DNA from: Channallabes apus
Taxonomy: Eukaryota > Chordata > Actinopteri > Siluriformes > Clariidae
Direction: 5' to 3'
Assembly: GCA_030522415.1 (NCBI GenBank)
Contig: CM060113.1
Coordinates: 6,365,967 to 6,429,966, forward strand
Length of the DNA stretch: 64,000 bases
Shown here: piece after piece, positions 12,076 through 26,500 of the stretch
How the letters are laid out: the number at the start of each line of letters is the position of its first letter
Numbering within the stretch: position 1 is the first letter of the stretch
Program-made: the position numbers and the translations under genes
The notes under the pieces: generated by a model
What the model saw: only the letters and a program-made list of their open reading frames with translations
Database searches by the model: none
Told to the model about the DNA's origin: nothing

Positions 12076-12603
12076 GTCCGTACACCAGCACCTTTACAGC
12101 CGGTATATATACATACACATATAATAACAATAATAATAACGTCACCTAACCGCCTGGTTTTAACCTTAAGTATCTTAACAGTGTTATAACACTTATAAAA
12201 CTGCATATCTCTTTACAATTAGCTCGTAATACATTGTAGTAAGTCTATCTAAGCTGGCTACCGCTTTCAGTTTCATTAAACACCTTGGTTTCATTAGCGC
12301 CTCCCACGAGCTGGCCGCGTTCACCGGCTTCTTTTCGACAAAATGTAATAAAAATGTTTTAGTCATTTAGATTCATACACGTTTTAAATTTGTATTGTGT
12401 TTTACGAAGAACTCGGCGGGACAATAACCAAATGGAGCGCTATTTCACGACGCTAAAACGTTAGCAGTTAGCTGTTTATTTAAAATTCACTTCCCGTTTG
12501 TTTTTAGCTCTCGGGGCTAAACCACGACGTTTTAGACTGGCTCAGATATGCTTTTGGTTCCACTCAATGGTTAAACTGGATATTTATGTTTTAAATCGGC
12601 ATC

Positions 12604-15600
12604 ATGGATGATGTTATTTTGCTCAGCTCTGGAAGTGACGAGGACTCGGATATCGAGTTTGTTAGCAGTTATAGAGATGACAGCTCTAACAGCATTCCGT
12701 TCATCACCGCTGAGCTGCTGCCGGTCACACCTGTAAGTAACAAACCGAGTTCTCTACACTAAAGTCACATTTTATTATATATGCATGTCTGTGGCTGTAT
12801 TTAGTACTTAAACCAAAAATTTCACTAAAACATAAATTATATTATGATACTACTATCCACCTTCTTTTTTTTTTTTAAACACACACGTGTAATCACTTTC
12901 ACTCTTTTGTTCGACACCTTCCCACTGTATAGAACTGTTACAGTATTATACTCCACATAACTGTTCATTTATCATCATATACTGAACATCACAGTATCAT
13001 CATCTTGGATTTGTATTTTTCCTTGGGGGGGATAAAAGCACGTGAGGAGCACGTGCACTTCATGGCTGGGGCGATACAGCCAAAATATTATATTGTGATA
13101 CTTTTCTGAAATACCTGATATGGATTGCAGTATAGGGGAATAAAACCAATTAAGTTATGGATCACGATTATTTTGTGTGGTGTTTCACGTGTCACCACAC
13201 TCATGGGCGTAAAAAGTTCATTTAACAGTAGGGGGGGGGACAATAAATATAACATTTCTCATGAGCAATTATTTTGAAGGGGACACATATAATACAGTCA
13301 AATTGTACTTATAAAGATACTGTATGTCCCCACACTTTGCTTCTATCATTATTATTGTAGTATGGAGACTGCACCATTATGGTTATTTTCAAAGTTATTC
13401 TCAGGTTCAATGACAAAGCAGATTTTTCAAAAACTATTTATTGCATTGTTTATGTTGTTTACAGTCAAGCCATCAACATACAATAAAATGTAAACATGAG
13501 ATCTAAACTAAAAACTGTGTTCCCTGTGCTGGTGCTGGCAATATCATCTCTTTGTTCTGCTGTCGGTACTCCGGTTTCCTCCCACAGTCCAAAGATATGC
13601 AGTTTAGGCTAATTGGCGTTCCTAAATTGCCCGTAGTGTGTGATTGGGTATGTGTGTATGTGCCCTGCGATGGATTGGCACCCTGTCCAGGGTGTACCCC
13701 GCCTAGTGCCCGAAGTCTCCTGGGATAGGCTCCAGGTCCCCCGCGACCCTGAACACAGGATTAAGCGGTATAGAAAATGAATGAATGAATGAATGTTCTG
13801 CTGTCTCCGGCTCCCTCCCTGGTGCTGAATCTGCCCCTTCCTCTACTCTCACTGTCTCAGAACAGACTGACTCCTGAAGCAGAACAAAATGCCGGAATAC
13901 TCATAATAACTAACTTGTTTACATTACATTTGTTAACTTGAAAGATCATACTGTAAATTGGTGAGCCTATTACTTTCTACTAAACAGCCACAACTCCGAA
14001 AACATTAAAGAAATTGTTCACCCAAAAAAAAAAATAAAAATAAATCTGTCATTATCCCTTCAATAAAAGCACCACACTTACCTGACACTGTACATCTGAT
14101 TGACCCTGGTTTACCTGTCCCTCAATCATTTCTGTCTCCTTTGCCTGTGATATTGTGACATTAGTATTTTCATAAGCACCCAATCTTAAAGCCAAATTGC
14201 CTTAATATGTGAATTTGTGTCATGTACGTAGTGGTACGGGCTGTTGGTGTAGCCGTGGGCGTACAAAGGCAGGCATAAACGCAGAGGTTGGTCTTTTTGA
14301 AATTAAGTCCTTTATTAAACAAACAAAATACATGAAAGCGAAACAAACCAAAACACTGGCTCTGGATACATAACTTACAGAGGTTCTGGGAACAAACACA
14401 CAAGCCCTACGACTCAAACCAGGTAACGTTAGCTCAACGTAGTTACAAACTCTGCTATGCCGGCTCTAATACCGGAAACCTATAGCCTTGCTCGGTGCGA
14501 TAACACAGGCTCTCGAATAACCAGGCTCTAATACCTGGAACATTTACTATGAGTACTGACTCAAATGTACAGGCTCCAATACCTTAAACATTCAACTTGA
14601 GTACAGACTCAGACATACAGGCTCGAACACCTGGAACACAAACACATTAGCTCTGTGCTACCACACCGGCTCTCGAACAGGCAGGCTTTAATACCAAACA
14701 CATCTAACACGATCTCGGTATTGACAGATAGATGTTCCTAGATAACTCAAACATAGAGCTAACGTTCCTTATGATATGATTGTCTGTCTGCTTCTACATG
14801 TTCCATACATACTTACGCTTCTTCAAATGCACTCCTCACACCCACCCACACACCCACCCTCACACCCACCCACACATGCACTCCTCACACCCACCCCTCA
14901 CACCCACCCCTCACATGCACTCCTCACACCCATCCTCACATGCACTCCTCACACCCACCCTCTCACCCACCCCTCACACCCACCCCTCACACCCACCCCT
15001 CACACCCACCCTCACATGCACTCCTCACACCCATCCTCACATGCACTCCTCACACCCACCCTCTCACCCACCCCTCACACCCACCCCTCACACCCACCCC
15101 TCACACCCACCCTCACATGCACTCCTCACACCCACCCTCACATGCACTCCTCACACCCACTCTCACACCCACCCTCACATGCACTCCTCACACCCACCCA
15201 CACACCCACCCTCACATGCACTCCTCACACCCACCCACACACCCACCCACACATGCACTCCTCACACCCACCCACACATGCTCTCCTCACAAACTGATAG
15301 TCACCGGAATTTTGAACTCTGTCAGAAGGCGGGTCGTCCCAGTCTGGTTTCCGTTTTATATTGTCAGTCTGTCTTAACATTTGATATTTTACTGTGTTCA
15401 GAACTAGTCCCTGTATACATCTGCAAATACAGGGTGTTATACAGAGGCCTAACAAGATTATAATCCCAATTGGTAAAACACTATAAACCAGCCAATAACC
15501 CCAGCCTCCCCATAATTGCATTAACCATGAGATCCAAGAATCTACTTGGGGAAGTGGTTGCAAAGCCTTCATGTGGTTTATGATGTTGCTGATATTCTGA

Positions 15601-18600
15601 TGATTATCCGGGACATAAAAACAACAAGAGGTGTTTAGAACTTTACACACTCCACCTCTCTCAGCCAGTAAAATATCCAGAGCCATTCTGTTTTGAATCG
15701 TGATCTCTCTAACCTGCTTAAGTTCATCATTTACTAGCTGCAAGGCATTTACGGTGTAATTTTTTAGTATCAGTAACATGTATGCTAAACCATTTACCTT
15801 GTTTAGGGCTACAGCTGTTCCTCCACCGAGGAAAAGTGACCAGCCTACATTTACTCCTGGGCTAGTCCACGGGTTTCCTAAAGTGTAACCATGAAATTTA
15901 ATAGGGACATCTCTTTTTCTTCTATTTGCTGACATCCCCACGGATTTTCTGTGTGTACTGACACACTAGGAGTTACATATGCAGGATAACATGAGCCTGT
16001 CCAATTGAAATACCTACTGTAGGTAAGGTCACATATGCGTTTAACCCACACACCCACATTACTGTGTTTGTTGATGATAGTTCTATGAACGGACAACTAC
16101 CACCATTTGGAAAATAATTACCATCTAGCGGCGCGGTGGTGTAGTGGTTAGCGCTGTCGCCTTGCACCTCCAGGGTCTGGGTTCGATTCCCCGGCCAGGC
16201 TCGTTTCCCGTCTCTGTGTGCATGGAGTTTGCATGTTCTCCCCGTGCTTGGTGGGTTTCCTCCGGGTTCTCCGATTTCCTCCCACAGTCCAAAGGCATGC
16301 AGGTTAGGCTAATTGGCGTTCCCAAAATTGACCATAGTGTGTGTGTGTGCCCTGCGATGGATTGGCACCCTGTCCAGGGTGTACCCCGCCTAGTGCCCGA
16401 AGTCTCCTGGGATTAAGCGGTATAGAAAATGAATGAATGAATTACCATCTATACTACATTTAGGTGACCTACCTTTTGAACGATTGGTTATACCACTTAT
16501 ACTAAGTGGTGCACTCAGACCATCCTAAGTCAGGTTCCCCATTTTCCCTTTGATCTTGCACAACGCAAGTGTCTCCTTTTTGCCATGGGACCATATAAGT
16601 AGAATCGTCTTCATATTTCTTAACAGGCAATGGGGAGCAATAGCTCCCTGGCGCATCAAAACATAGGTTATTGGAATAATTACACCCCGGGACTGCTGAG
16701 TTTGGCCTCCCTATTCGTTTGTAGTATGCAGATATCTGAAAGATGGCCATGGTGGTTATCGGAATGATACAAGACGTGTTGTCTGCATTTGCTTCTGCTG
16801 CTGTGACATTATTAAGAGGCAGTGCTACCCAGTTCGAGGACATGGCATGGCATATCCAGCACGAGCCATTGTGTATATCTGTCATATTATCAGCAATGTC
16901 TAATGATAGAGCACATCCCCAATTCCCAACACATCTATTGAGATTAGCGTTATGCCTTTTTATCATGCTGTCTCTTCTCTTTATTCTAGTTAAATGCATG
17001 TGGCTTGGGTTTGTTAAATAGACTTTACCATGGCCGTTTCTCTCAGTGTTCCAGTAAAGCATATCAGGATAACCATATTATTAACTATTATTATTCCTAA
17101 GGCCACCCAGATTACTTTGGGGTGTTGTTGGAATTGATTTCTCATTTTTATTTTTATTTTTACTTACCGTCCAGTCAATTCAATGTCTGTAATGTGAATA
17201 CTCTCAGTCACTGATATTTTTTTACCCCTTAAATCAGTCTTCTATCCTGTCATTAGTTACAATATACTCTTAACCTTAGGTTACTCTTAAAGTTCCCATA
17301 TGCTACTACTTAAATTCACCTTGATACCCTACAGTTTTCTCACGTGTTGGCTACAGATGTAACTGTATACTTGTTCTTGTGATGAACTTGAGTGGAGAGT
17401 TGTGATTCCGCGTTGTTCCTGTCACTCTAGTTGGTTCTTCTGACCCATACACTTTGCGTGCAGATGAAGGTCTGTTGGGGTTTACAGGAGAGGTAAACTA
17501 CTAGCACTTCACTGTTCACCCTTGTTGACCTCTACGTGCTCTCTCTTCAGATTCTTCAGGTTCTGGGACGCGCTTACAGTGGCTGGCGTGTATCCATGTT
17601 GCTCTTTCCGCTACCTTAACTGCTATCTGCGTCACAAGGAGCACCTGGAACGTTCCCAGCCACCTTCTAGCCCTCCAACTCTTTCTCCTGAAGTCTTTTA
17701 CCACTACCCAGTCCCCTGGCTTCAGGTTATGCAGGATTCCCTCTGCTGGTTGTGGCAAGGCCTCTTTCACTTGGGCCTGTACTTGAGATAAAACAGCAGA
17801 GAGTTTTACACAATAACACAACATTTCATCTTCACAATGACCTGTTAGATTTCTAGCGATGGGTTTTGGTCCAATTCCAGTATTGGGTGGTCTGCCAAAC
17901 AAAATCTCAAAAGGGCTTAAATTTGCTCTCCCCCTTACTTTAGTTCTCATGTACATTAGTACTATGGGAAGTGCTTTGGTCCATGATATTCCAGTTTCAT
18001 GACAGCATTTTGCAAGTTTGTTCTTTAATGTGGCATTTTCTCTTTCTACTGCACCCCCACTAGCTGGGTGGTATGCACAATGTTTGTCTTCAATCTATTC
18101 CCAGACGTTCTCCTACTTGGTGGAGAGCCTGGTTTACAAAGGGAGTGCCATTGTCGCTACTTATTTTTTCAGGGATTCCCCAGCGTGGGATAATCTCCGA
18201 TAGCAATGCTTTTGCTACTGCACTAGCATCTTGTTTGGATGTAGGGAAAGCTTCCACCCATTTTAGAAAACATATCAACTAATACCAAACAATATTTTTT
18301 TCCTTCCCTTGGTGTTAGCTCTATGAAATCCATTTGTATATGTTCAAACTGTAATTTAGATAGACTTGCCTCGTGACATAATCTCGTGAAAGTATATGAT
18401 TTCCCCTTAAATGAAAACGCAAACCAGTACAGGGTGAACAGGAACGCAAAAAAATGCATTGGCCAAATCTATCATTTGGAGCTCTTGGTATTATTGCATC
18501 ATTTACTGCTTGAAGGTCCTGCACAAATCTCCAATCTTCAGGTTCACCTGGAATTTTTGCTTTTTTCACTGGAAAGATTGGTGTTCTAACTGGTGAGTGT

Positions 18601-21600
18601 TCACATGGGATTATCACTCCAGCCTTTAATAAAGAATTAAACACGGGAGTAATGCCTTCTATCGCCTCACTTTTCAATGGGTACTGTGTCTTCCAAGGCC
18701 TATAATCTGACTTTGGTGTAATTATTACTGGGTCAACATCACATACGAGTCCCACATCATGTTTTCCCTTTGCCCAAAGACTCTCTGGCACTGTTTTTAG
18801 CCTTGGGTCGCTTATCTCTATCTGTGGGAAGCTCCAAATCACTCTCTCATAATTCAATGTTGACACCGGAATTATCTCTACAGCTCTCTTAGCTTCTACC
18901 AACCAGTTCAGACCGACCTTGTATGTGTTCTTTGTTTTGCTATACCAAGTCCCTGTGTCTCCCACACGAACCCAATCATTAACTCTGAGGTTATTCAACA
19001 CCCACGGTCCCAATTCTTGCCATTTATTTTTGTTATTTTTGGATAATGACACATGAGGATGTGACCCTTCTATGGTAAATGGGTGTGGCATGCCAGTTCT
19101 TACACTTACTCTAGAGAGGTCTATAGATACGGTGCATCTATATTGGTCCCAATATAGATCTTGAAACAATAGCATGTCTGGGTTTTGTAGTTCTCTAAAC
19201 CATTCACTCTCATACTCACTATCAGGCTTTTCAAAATGAATGTGTGCAGTGCAAATCATGTTCAGACATAAAACTTGTGTTAGTAGGGTTAATGCGGTCA
19301 TGTGCTGCTTCCACGAGCGTCTGGTTCACTGAACTCGCAATAGATTGAGCCCATATCCACTCATACATGTACATCAATGGCCTGGTGTTATATTTCACCC
19401 CCTGAATTTCTACTTCATCTTTCTCCACTACTTTTAGCCCTCCTGGGGTACTAATCAAACTCAATCCCAATGTGTTTATTAAATCACACCCCAGGAGGTT
19501 AATAGGACAACAACTAGAAAGCAAGAATGAAAATTTGAATTTTTCTCCTTTATTAGCTTCACACTTGAGGGGTGTAGAAAATTTCTCTTTTACCATGATA
19601 CCAGATGCCCCTACTGAGTTCAGGTACCGTCCACTCGTTTTTACTGGCTCACTTAACTGACTGGATCTTATCACAGAGTTTCCTGCTCCAGAATCTACCA
19701 GAAACATAATCTTTCCTCCTGCAACATTCAGCATATACACAGGCATTTGCTTATATGACTCTTCACCATACTTTGCGTAAGTGCCAAGATGTTCTTGCAC
19801 TTTTTCTAATCTTAATATAGTTTGTGAAATAAGTTCAGAAAGGTTAGTTGAAGAGGTTAGCTCTAGCGAATCTTCATTGCAAAGCATTAAATGTTTTGAC
19901 TCACCCTCTCCTTCGGGTCTGCTCCCCACGGCCCCGGCCTTTTTCTGTCAATTTCCACCCTGATCCTCACCTCTCCTAATCCATTCCTCTCCTCTGCTCC
20001 TTCTCGGACAGTCTCTAATCCAATGGCTTTCACTTCCGCATGCATAACAGCCATTTGTTCTCCCACGTCCACGGCCTCCTCGTCCTCTTCCACGTCTCCT
20101 GTACTGTACATCCGCAGTTTGTCTTACCATCTGCAACACTGCCAGCTGTGCATTGTGACTCTGGTCTTCTCTCTTCTTGTTGCGCTTATCTTTTTCTTGT
20201 GATACCAGCTTTTCCACGTGTATTGCATGTTGTTCAATGAGACTAAGTTTTCCAGTGTCCCATCCAACGCATGTGTTTTTCACCACTGTTCCTCAAATGT
20301 GCTTCATACGGTGAGATTGCTGCCACAGACATGTCTGCAGGCCTCTCCAACCCGCTGTTTGCATCATGTACCTCAGTGAGACGGGTGAGATATTGTGACA
20401 CGCTCTCTCCTGGTTGTTGTTTGCACATTGATATTTTAGTCATATCCATTTTTGCTGGGAACGCTTCTTTACACGCTGCTGTAAGGCACACCACAGAACC
20501 GTTAAATGCTTGGTTTTCTTCATGATCAGCCTGAGCTCGCCGTGCGAAAACATTGTCCGTTGGCCAGGAATACTTAATCTTTGCAAAGTCCGCACCTAGT
20601 TTTCTCCCCAAAAGTCGGCGCATTTCATAAGATGTCGGGCGAAACTCTGAGCAAAATCTGCTCATTTCATCACCGAATTTCTGTCCTCCCACCTCTCTCG
20701 GGTCTGGGAGTTGTCCATGTGCATTTTCGATGTCCTTTATTGTCCATGTTCGGTGAACAAGCATCGCTGTGCCATCCGCCCCTGCTACTTCCATCATTGG
20801 AGCAGTGATTACTTGATGAACACTTCCTGTAGCTCCTAAGAGTTCCTCTCTCTCGTCCTCGCTGTCATCAGGTGGTGGTTGTCGATCAGCCTTTTCTCTT
20901 TTCAGCTGAGCCTTGGTTCGAGTATGTGACGAAATTGGAGACAGAGCCGTGCTTGCTGTGCTGGGGCCTTGGGCCTGCCGAGAAGTCTCTTGTCCATGCT
21001 GTCTTACTGGATCTGCTGAAGGGGCTATCTGTCTAAGAGCTCGGGGTCGCGGGGGGCAGCCGTCCAGGTCGGGATCTGAAACAGACTTAACACACTGAAA
21101 AGAATCAATGTTTTGTGCTTGCATTTTAGGTTGTATGCGTTTTTCTCTAAGTTCTGCTTCTGCCTTCCACATATTAAATCTTACCCAATTAATGTTTACT
21201 TTGTTTTTTTTTGTTGTTATTGTAATTATCTAAGGCGGTGTAGTGGTTAGCACTGTCGCCTTGCACCTCCAGGGTCCGGGTTCGATTCCCCGGCCAGGCT
21301 CGATTCCCGTCTCTGTGTGCATGGAGTTTGCATGTTCTCCCCGTGCTTGGTGGGTTTCCTCCCGGTACTCCGGTTTCCTCCCACAGTCCAAAGATATGCA
21401 GATTAGGCTAATTGGCGTTCCTAAATTGCCCGTAGTGTGTGAATGAGTGTGTGAGTGTGTGTATGTGTGTGTGCCCTGCGATGGATTGGCACCCTGTCCA
21501 GGTTGTACCCCGCCTAGTGCCTGAAGTCTCCTGGGATAGGCTCCAGGTCCCCCGCGACCCTGAACACAGGATTAAGCGGTATAGAGAATGAATGAATGTA

Positions 21601-22934
21601 ATTATCTCTTTTTGTTGCAATCTTGCCTTCAATAATTCTATCTGGCGGCGGCTAAAACTCCCTGCTTCAGGAAAGCCACACTCCCTTATCCACATTTCTA
21701 CTTGGGTCACAGCCTCAGGGCCATAATTTCTAAACATAAATCGGATGTTAGGTTTATCACAACCCCATGGAATCTTTTCTTTAGTTTTAGTTTTGCTGTT
21801 ACCCATGATTTTTACTTGTCAATTTGCCCGTGCCACTAACTCACAGTGCTCTCACAGTCCCCTCGACTGCTACCGGTGCAGTTTGCACTCTGCCATAAAG
21901 TCCTCTTGACTTTTACCGGTGCACTTTACACTCTACCTTAATTTACCTCAACAGTCCCCTTGACTGTTTTTCCTTTTTCCCGTAAAGTCCTCTTGACTTT
22001 TACATGTGCACCTTGCAACCCTGCACTCTGACTTGCTTTACCTCCTGAGGTCCTCACACCGAGCACGTCAGCTGCGGGGCCAAGTTTTCGTAAACGAGGT
22101 GAAACCAGTACCCTATCTCTCTCTCTTTTGTGCGCCTTTGCACTTTTTTGGGTACTTCACGAATCCCGGACTCGTGTGATAGATCCAAGTTTAAATCTAT
22201 CCCAGCCACTGTGAGAAAGCGCACTTCTTACTCAATTACAACTTACTTTGACAATTACAACTTACTTTAACTTTAACAATTACAACTTAAAGACTTACAA
22301 TTTAAAAAATTTCCTTACCACACTATTTTACTTCCTTTAACTCCGGTGTTGAGGTGACATGGTGAATCCCCGGTCCTCTCACGCTCGATTGCTAATTAGG
22401 CGTTCGAGATGAAGTGAAAAGCCTCCAAGGCGTCAGCGCACGTGCGCCTCCCCGGGATTCTCCAATGCCCTCCTCAAACACGGAGAACTGCCGACTACGC
22501 CAAGTTGTGGTGGAAATTCTGAAAACAATGTAAAGACAAGTAAATCCTACACTGGGTAAGAGCAAAGTAACAAAGGTTTTATTTTAAACTTCTGCAGAAG
22601 GACCGTCTCATACAGCAAACAGTTACAGCATAGAGAAAAGGTGATCTCTTCCTCTAGCTCTTTCTCTATTTTATACACAAACATCTCTGTTAACATAGTC
22701 GACGCCCCGTACGTGAAGTTCCTACATTCAAACTCATGACTCTTTATCTGCCCCAGACCAGATGTCTGTACCTTATCATTTATTCAGGGGCAAATACAAT
22801 CAGGTTGTTTCTATTCTGCTCTCGGCCTCGTGTCTCTAAGCCTCGACAAACAACTTCAAACTTCTAACGTCTACGTTACACACTTACTACAAGGATCAAA
22901 TAGGATTAATACATAATTAAAATATGATTTTTCC

Positions 22935-22989
<55 letters not shown>

Positions 22990-23019
22990 GCACTTCTTAC
23001 ACACACACACACATGCACT

Positions 23020-23072
<53 letters not shown>

Positions 23073-23099
23073 CACTTCTTACACACACATGCACTTCTT

Positions 23100-23131
<32 letters not shown>

Positions 23132-23163
23132 GCACTTCTTACACACACACACACACATGCACT

Positions 23164-23204
<41 letters not shown>

Positions 23205-23229
23205 CACACACACACACACACACACACAT

Positions 23230-23271
<42 letters not shown>

Positions 23272-23313
23272 GCACTTCTTACACACACACACACACACAC
23301 ACACATATGCACT

Positions 23314-23390
<77 letters not shown>

Positions 23391-23398
23391 TATGCACT

Positions 23399-23440
<42 letters not shown>

Positions 23441-23443
23441 TTC

Positions 23444-23521
<78 letters not shown>

Positions 23522-26500
23522 CACTTCTTACACACACACTCATCTAAGCACCTCAAGCACATACATACACTCTTAAGCTCATCATACCATTACATACACA
23601 CCTAAGCTCCCCAGACACACTCATGTAGCAGCATGTACAGATTTTACACAGATTAACCAGAGGGGACGACATTTAATTACACACAGACTAAACTAACTAG
23701 AATAAGAACCACAAGAATAAGAACCACGTTCTTCATACTCACAAAAACACTATGCAGAATCACAGGTACATAATCAATTTTAAACACAGAAAAGCAAAAA
23801 CTCCAGAGCCGGTACTACACTAGACAATACTAATGCTCGACCCAGTTCCCCAGAGCTAACAGCTTTTTATCATGGTCCTAATGAGCCACCTCGGTGCAGG
23901 TGAAACTTCGACATCACCTGACCGAGGTGCCTTCTGGGAAACTGGGTCATCTAACCCAAGGCTACAAAAAAAACAAAACTCAGCCACAGTGCCCTCTAGG
24001 GGCAGACCCTTACAACTTGTAGTACTTACTTGGCGTTTAGGTGAACTGAAAAATGATCTTATGTCCATTTATCTATGACGCTGCAAGGCAAGTTTATTTA
24101 TACTGTAGCACATTTCATACACAATGGTCATTCAAATTGCTTTACATAAAGAAAGTAAAACTATCAAAAAATAATCCCCCCCGGGATTTATGCCCCTGAC
24201 CACACTGACTCCAAAATCGATTAAAAAAAAAAACCCCTGATCAGTCTCAGATATAAACGATTCTATACCGAGTGCAGAAGCTTCCGAGTGGCTCAACATT
24301 ATCAAAAATCACACTTGTTAAAAGCCTCCGATCTGCCTTTTTCCTCACTTATTACACACACTTATACTGGGCTCAAAACACTGCCAGCGCTAATTAGTCG
24401 AAAATTACATAATTATACCCCGTGCGATCACTGTCAAGTTGAGTTTTGAGACTTTGAAGGTGTTTAAAGAGGTAAAATGCCACCGCTTTTTTATAATCCT
24501 ACAAATGGCGCATTTTTAACTATTTACACATTTTCATCCCGTGTGATAGGAAGCAATTATTTACTATTTATTTTAGAAATAAGAATTATGATGGATGACA
24601 TATGTGCTGTTCACCTGCACAATACTTTAGTTTGTAAATTATGGTGGATGACAGAGGGCAGATAAAATAATAGTGTAATAACCAGGATGGTCATAAATAA
24701 ATGTTTGTCGTGAATAATTTTTCATGACCAAAACAGATCATAATGTTAGAATGCAAAACAATAACTGATAGCGTAGTTGTTCTTGAATGAGTGCTGTAAA
24801 ACATGTACATTTTTTATTTTGGAACGTTTGATTGAATTTTTTTTTCATGAAAATAAAAAATACATTATCATTGAGCTTTACAGCATGTGAGTATCATTTT
24901 GTCAGTAGCTGAGTTTCCAGATCACAATTAATGCACAAGAAATCCGTTCCGCTGACCGAAATAGAAATTTTGTATATGAAGTTGTTTTACAATTTCAACA
25001 TTACACAAGGTTTAAACTTAAAGTTCTGGCTAATCAATACATATTTATGTTCGGTAACATCTGTAATGCAGCAGTAAAAATGGTGGATCTGTATATTCAT
25101 AAATAAAAAATTAAATAAATAAATGAATACTATACAATTTCAATTGCCTGCTTTACAACCTGCCCCTTGTATGTGCAGCAGTGGTAGCTTGGTGGGGCTG
25201 CGCTTTGAATCTATCCATTTACTAACTGCCCTCGTTACTTACTGTCCATTTTACATACTGTCCCCTTTACTAACCAACCTTTTTACATACTGTCCCCTTT
25301 ACTAACTCTTCACCTTACTAACCGCCCCCTTTTCTAACACTCCCCTTTGTATAATGTCCCCTTTACTAACCGTCCTTTTTACATACTGCCCCCTTAGTGT
25401 CCCCCTTACTAACTGTCCTTTTCACATAGTGTCCCCTTTACTAACTGTCCTTTTTACATACTACCCCCCCTTACTAACTGTTCTTTTCACATAGTGTCCC
25501 CTTTACTAACTGTCCTTTTTACATACTACCCCCCCCTTACTAACTGTTCTTTTCACATAGTGTCCCCTTTACTAACTGTCCTTTTTACATACTACCCCCC
25601 CCTTACTAACTGTTCTTTTCACATAGTGTCCCCTTTACTAACTGTCCTTTTTACACAATGTCCCCTTTACTAACTGTCCTTTTCACATAGTGTCCCCTTT
25701 ACTAACTGTCCTTTTTACACAATGTCCCCTTTACTAACTGTCCTTTTCACATAGTGTCCCCTTTACTAACTGTCCTTTTCACATAGTGTCCCCATTACTA
25801 ACTGTCCTTTTTACACAATGTCCCCTTTACTAACTGTCCCTTTTACATACTGCCCCCTTACTAACTGTCCTTTTCACATAGTGTCCCCTTTACTAACTGT
25901 CCCTTTTACATACTACCCCCCTTACTAACTGTCCTTTTCACATAGTGTCCCCTTTACTAACTGTCCCTTTTACATACTACCCCCTTACTAACTGTCCCTT
26001 TTACATACTGCCCCCTTACTAACTGTCCTTTTCACATAGTGTCCCCTTTACTAACTGTCCCTTTTACATACTACCCCCCTTACTAACTGTCCTTTTCACA
26101 TAGTGTCCCCTTTACTAACTGTCCCTTTTACATACTGCCCCCTTACTAACTGTCCTTTTCACATAGTGTCCCCTTTACTAACTGTCCCTTTTACATACTG
26201 CCCCCTTACTAACTGTCCTTTTCACATAGTGTCCCCTTTACTAACTGTCCCTTTTACATACTACCCCCCTTACTAACTGTCCTTTTCACATAGTGTCCCC
26301 TTTACTAACTGTCCCTTTTACATACTACCCCCCTTACTAACTGTCCTTTTCACATAGTGTCCCCTTTACTAACTGTCCCTTTTACATACTACCCCCCTTA
26401 CTAACTGTCCCTTTTACATACTGCCCCCTTACTAACTGTCCTTTTCACATAGTGTCCCCTTTACTAACTGTCCCTTTTACATACTACCCCCCTTACTAAC

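Larger units (their letters stand above)
15292..22880 (-). mobile_element. Defective endogenous retrovirus, antisense in simc1 intron 1
   Basis: Reading from high to low coordinates: an LTR (22506-22880), a primer binding site complementary to tRNA-Ser (22488-22502), a leader, then gag matrix, capsid and zinc-knuckle regions, protease, part of RT, integrase, env surface and env transmembrane. It is dead for several independent reasons. A SINE splits gag at 21232 and another splits env at 16128. The RT catalytic centre, RNase H and integrase N-terminal part are absent. Frameshifts separate several frames. No matching 3' LTR is found. Env features (CXXC in the surface part, CX6CC in the transmembrane part) suggest a class I, gamma/epsilon-like relative. 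Confidence 0.92.

Noticed and set aside
14776..15463. Three long His/Pro/Thr/Ser frames
   Set aside because: Low-complexity translation of the CACACCCACCC minisatellite.
16131..16200. tRNA-like sequence with box A and B, repeated at 21240, 35220 and 54010
   Set aside because: These are SINE heads: no full cloverleaf, and each is followed by the SINE body. Only 12004-12075 folds as a real tRNA.
22924..23605. Poly(HT) and poly(CV) frames up to 207 codons
   Set aside because: Translation of (CA)n DNA in several frames on both strands.
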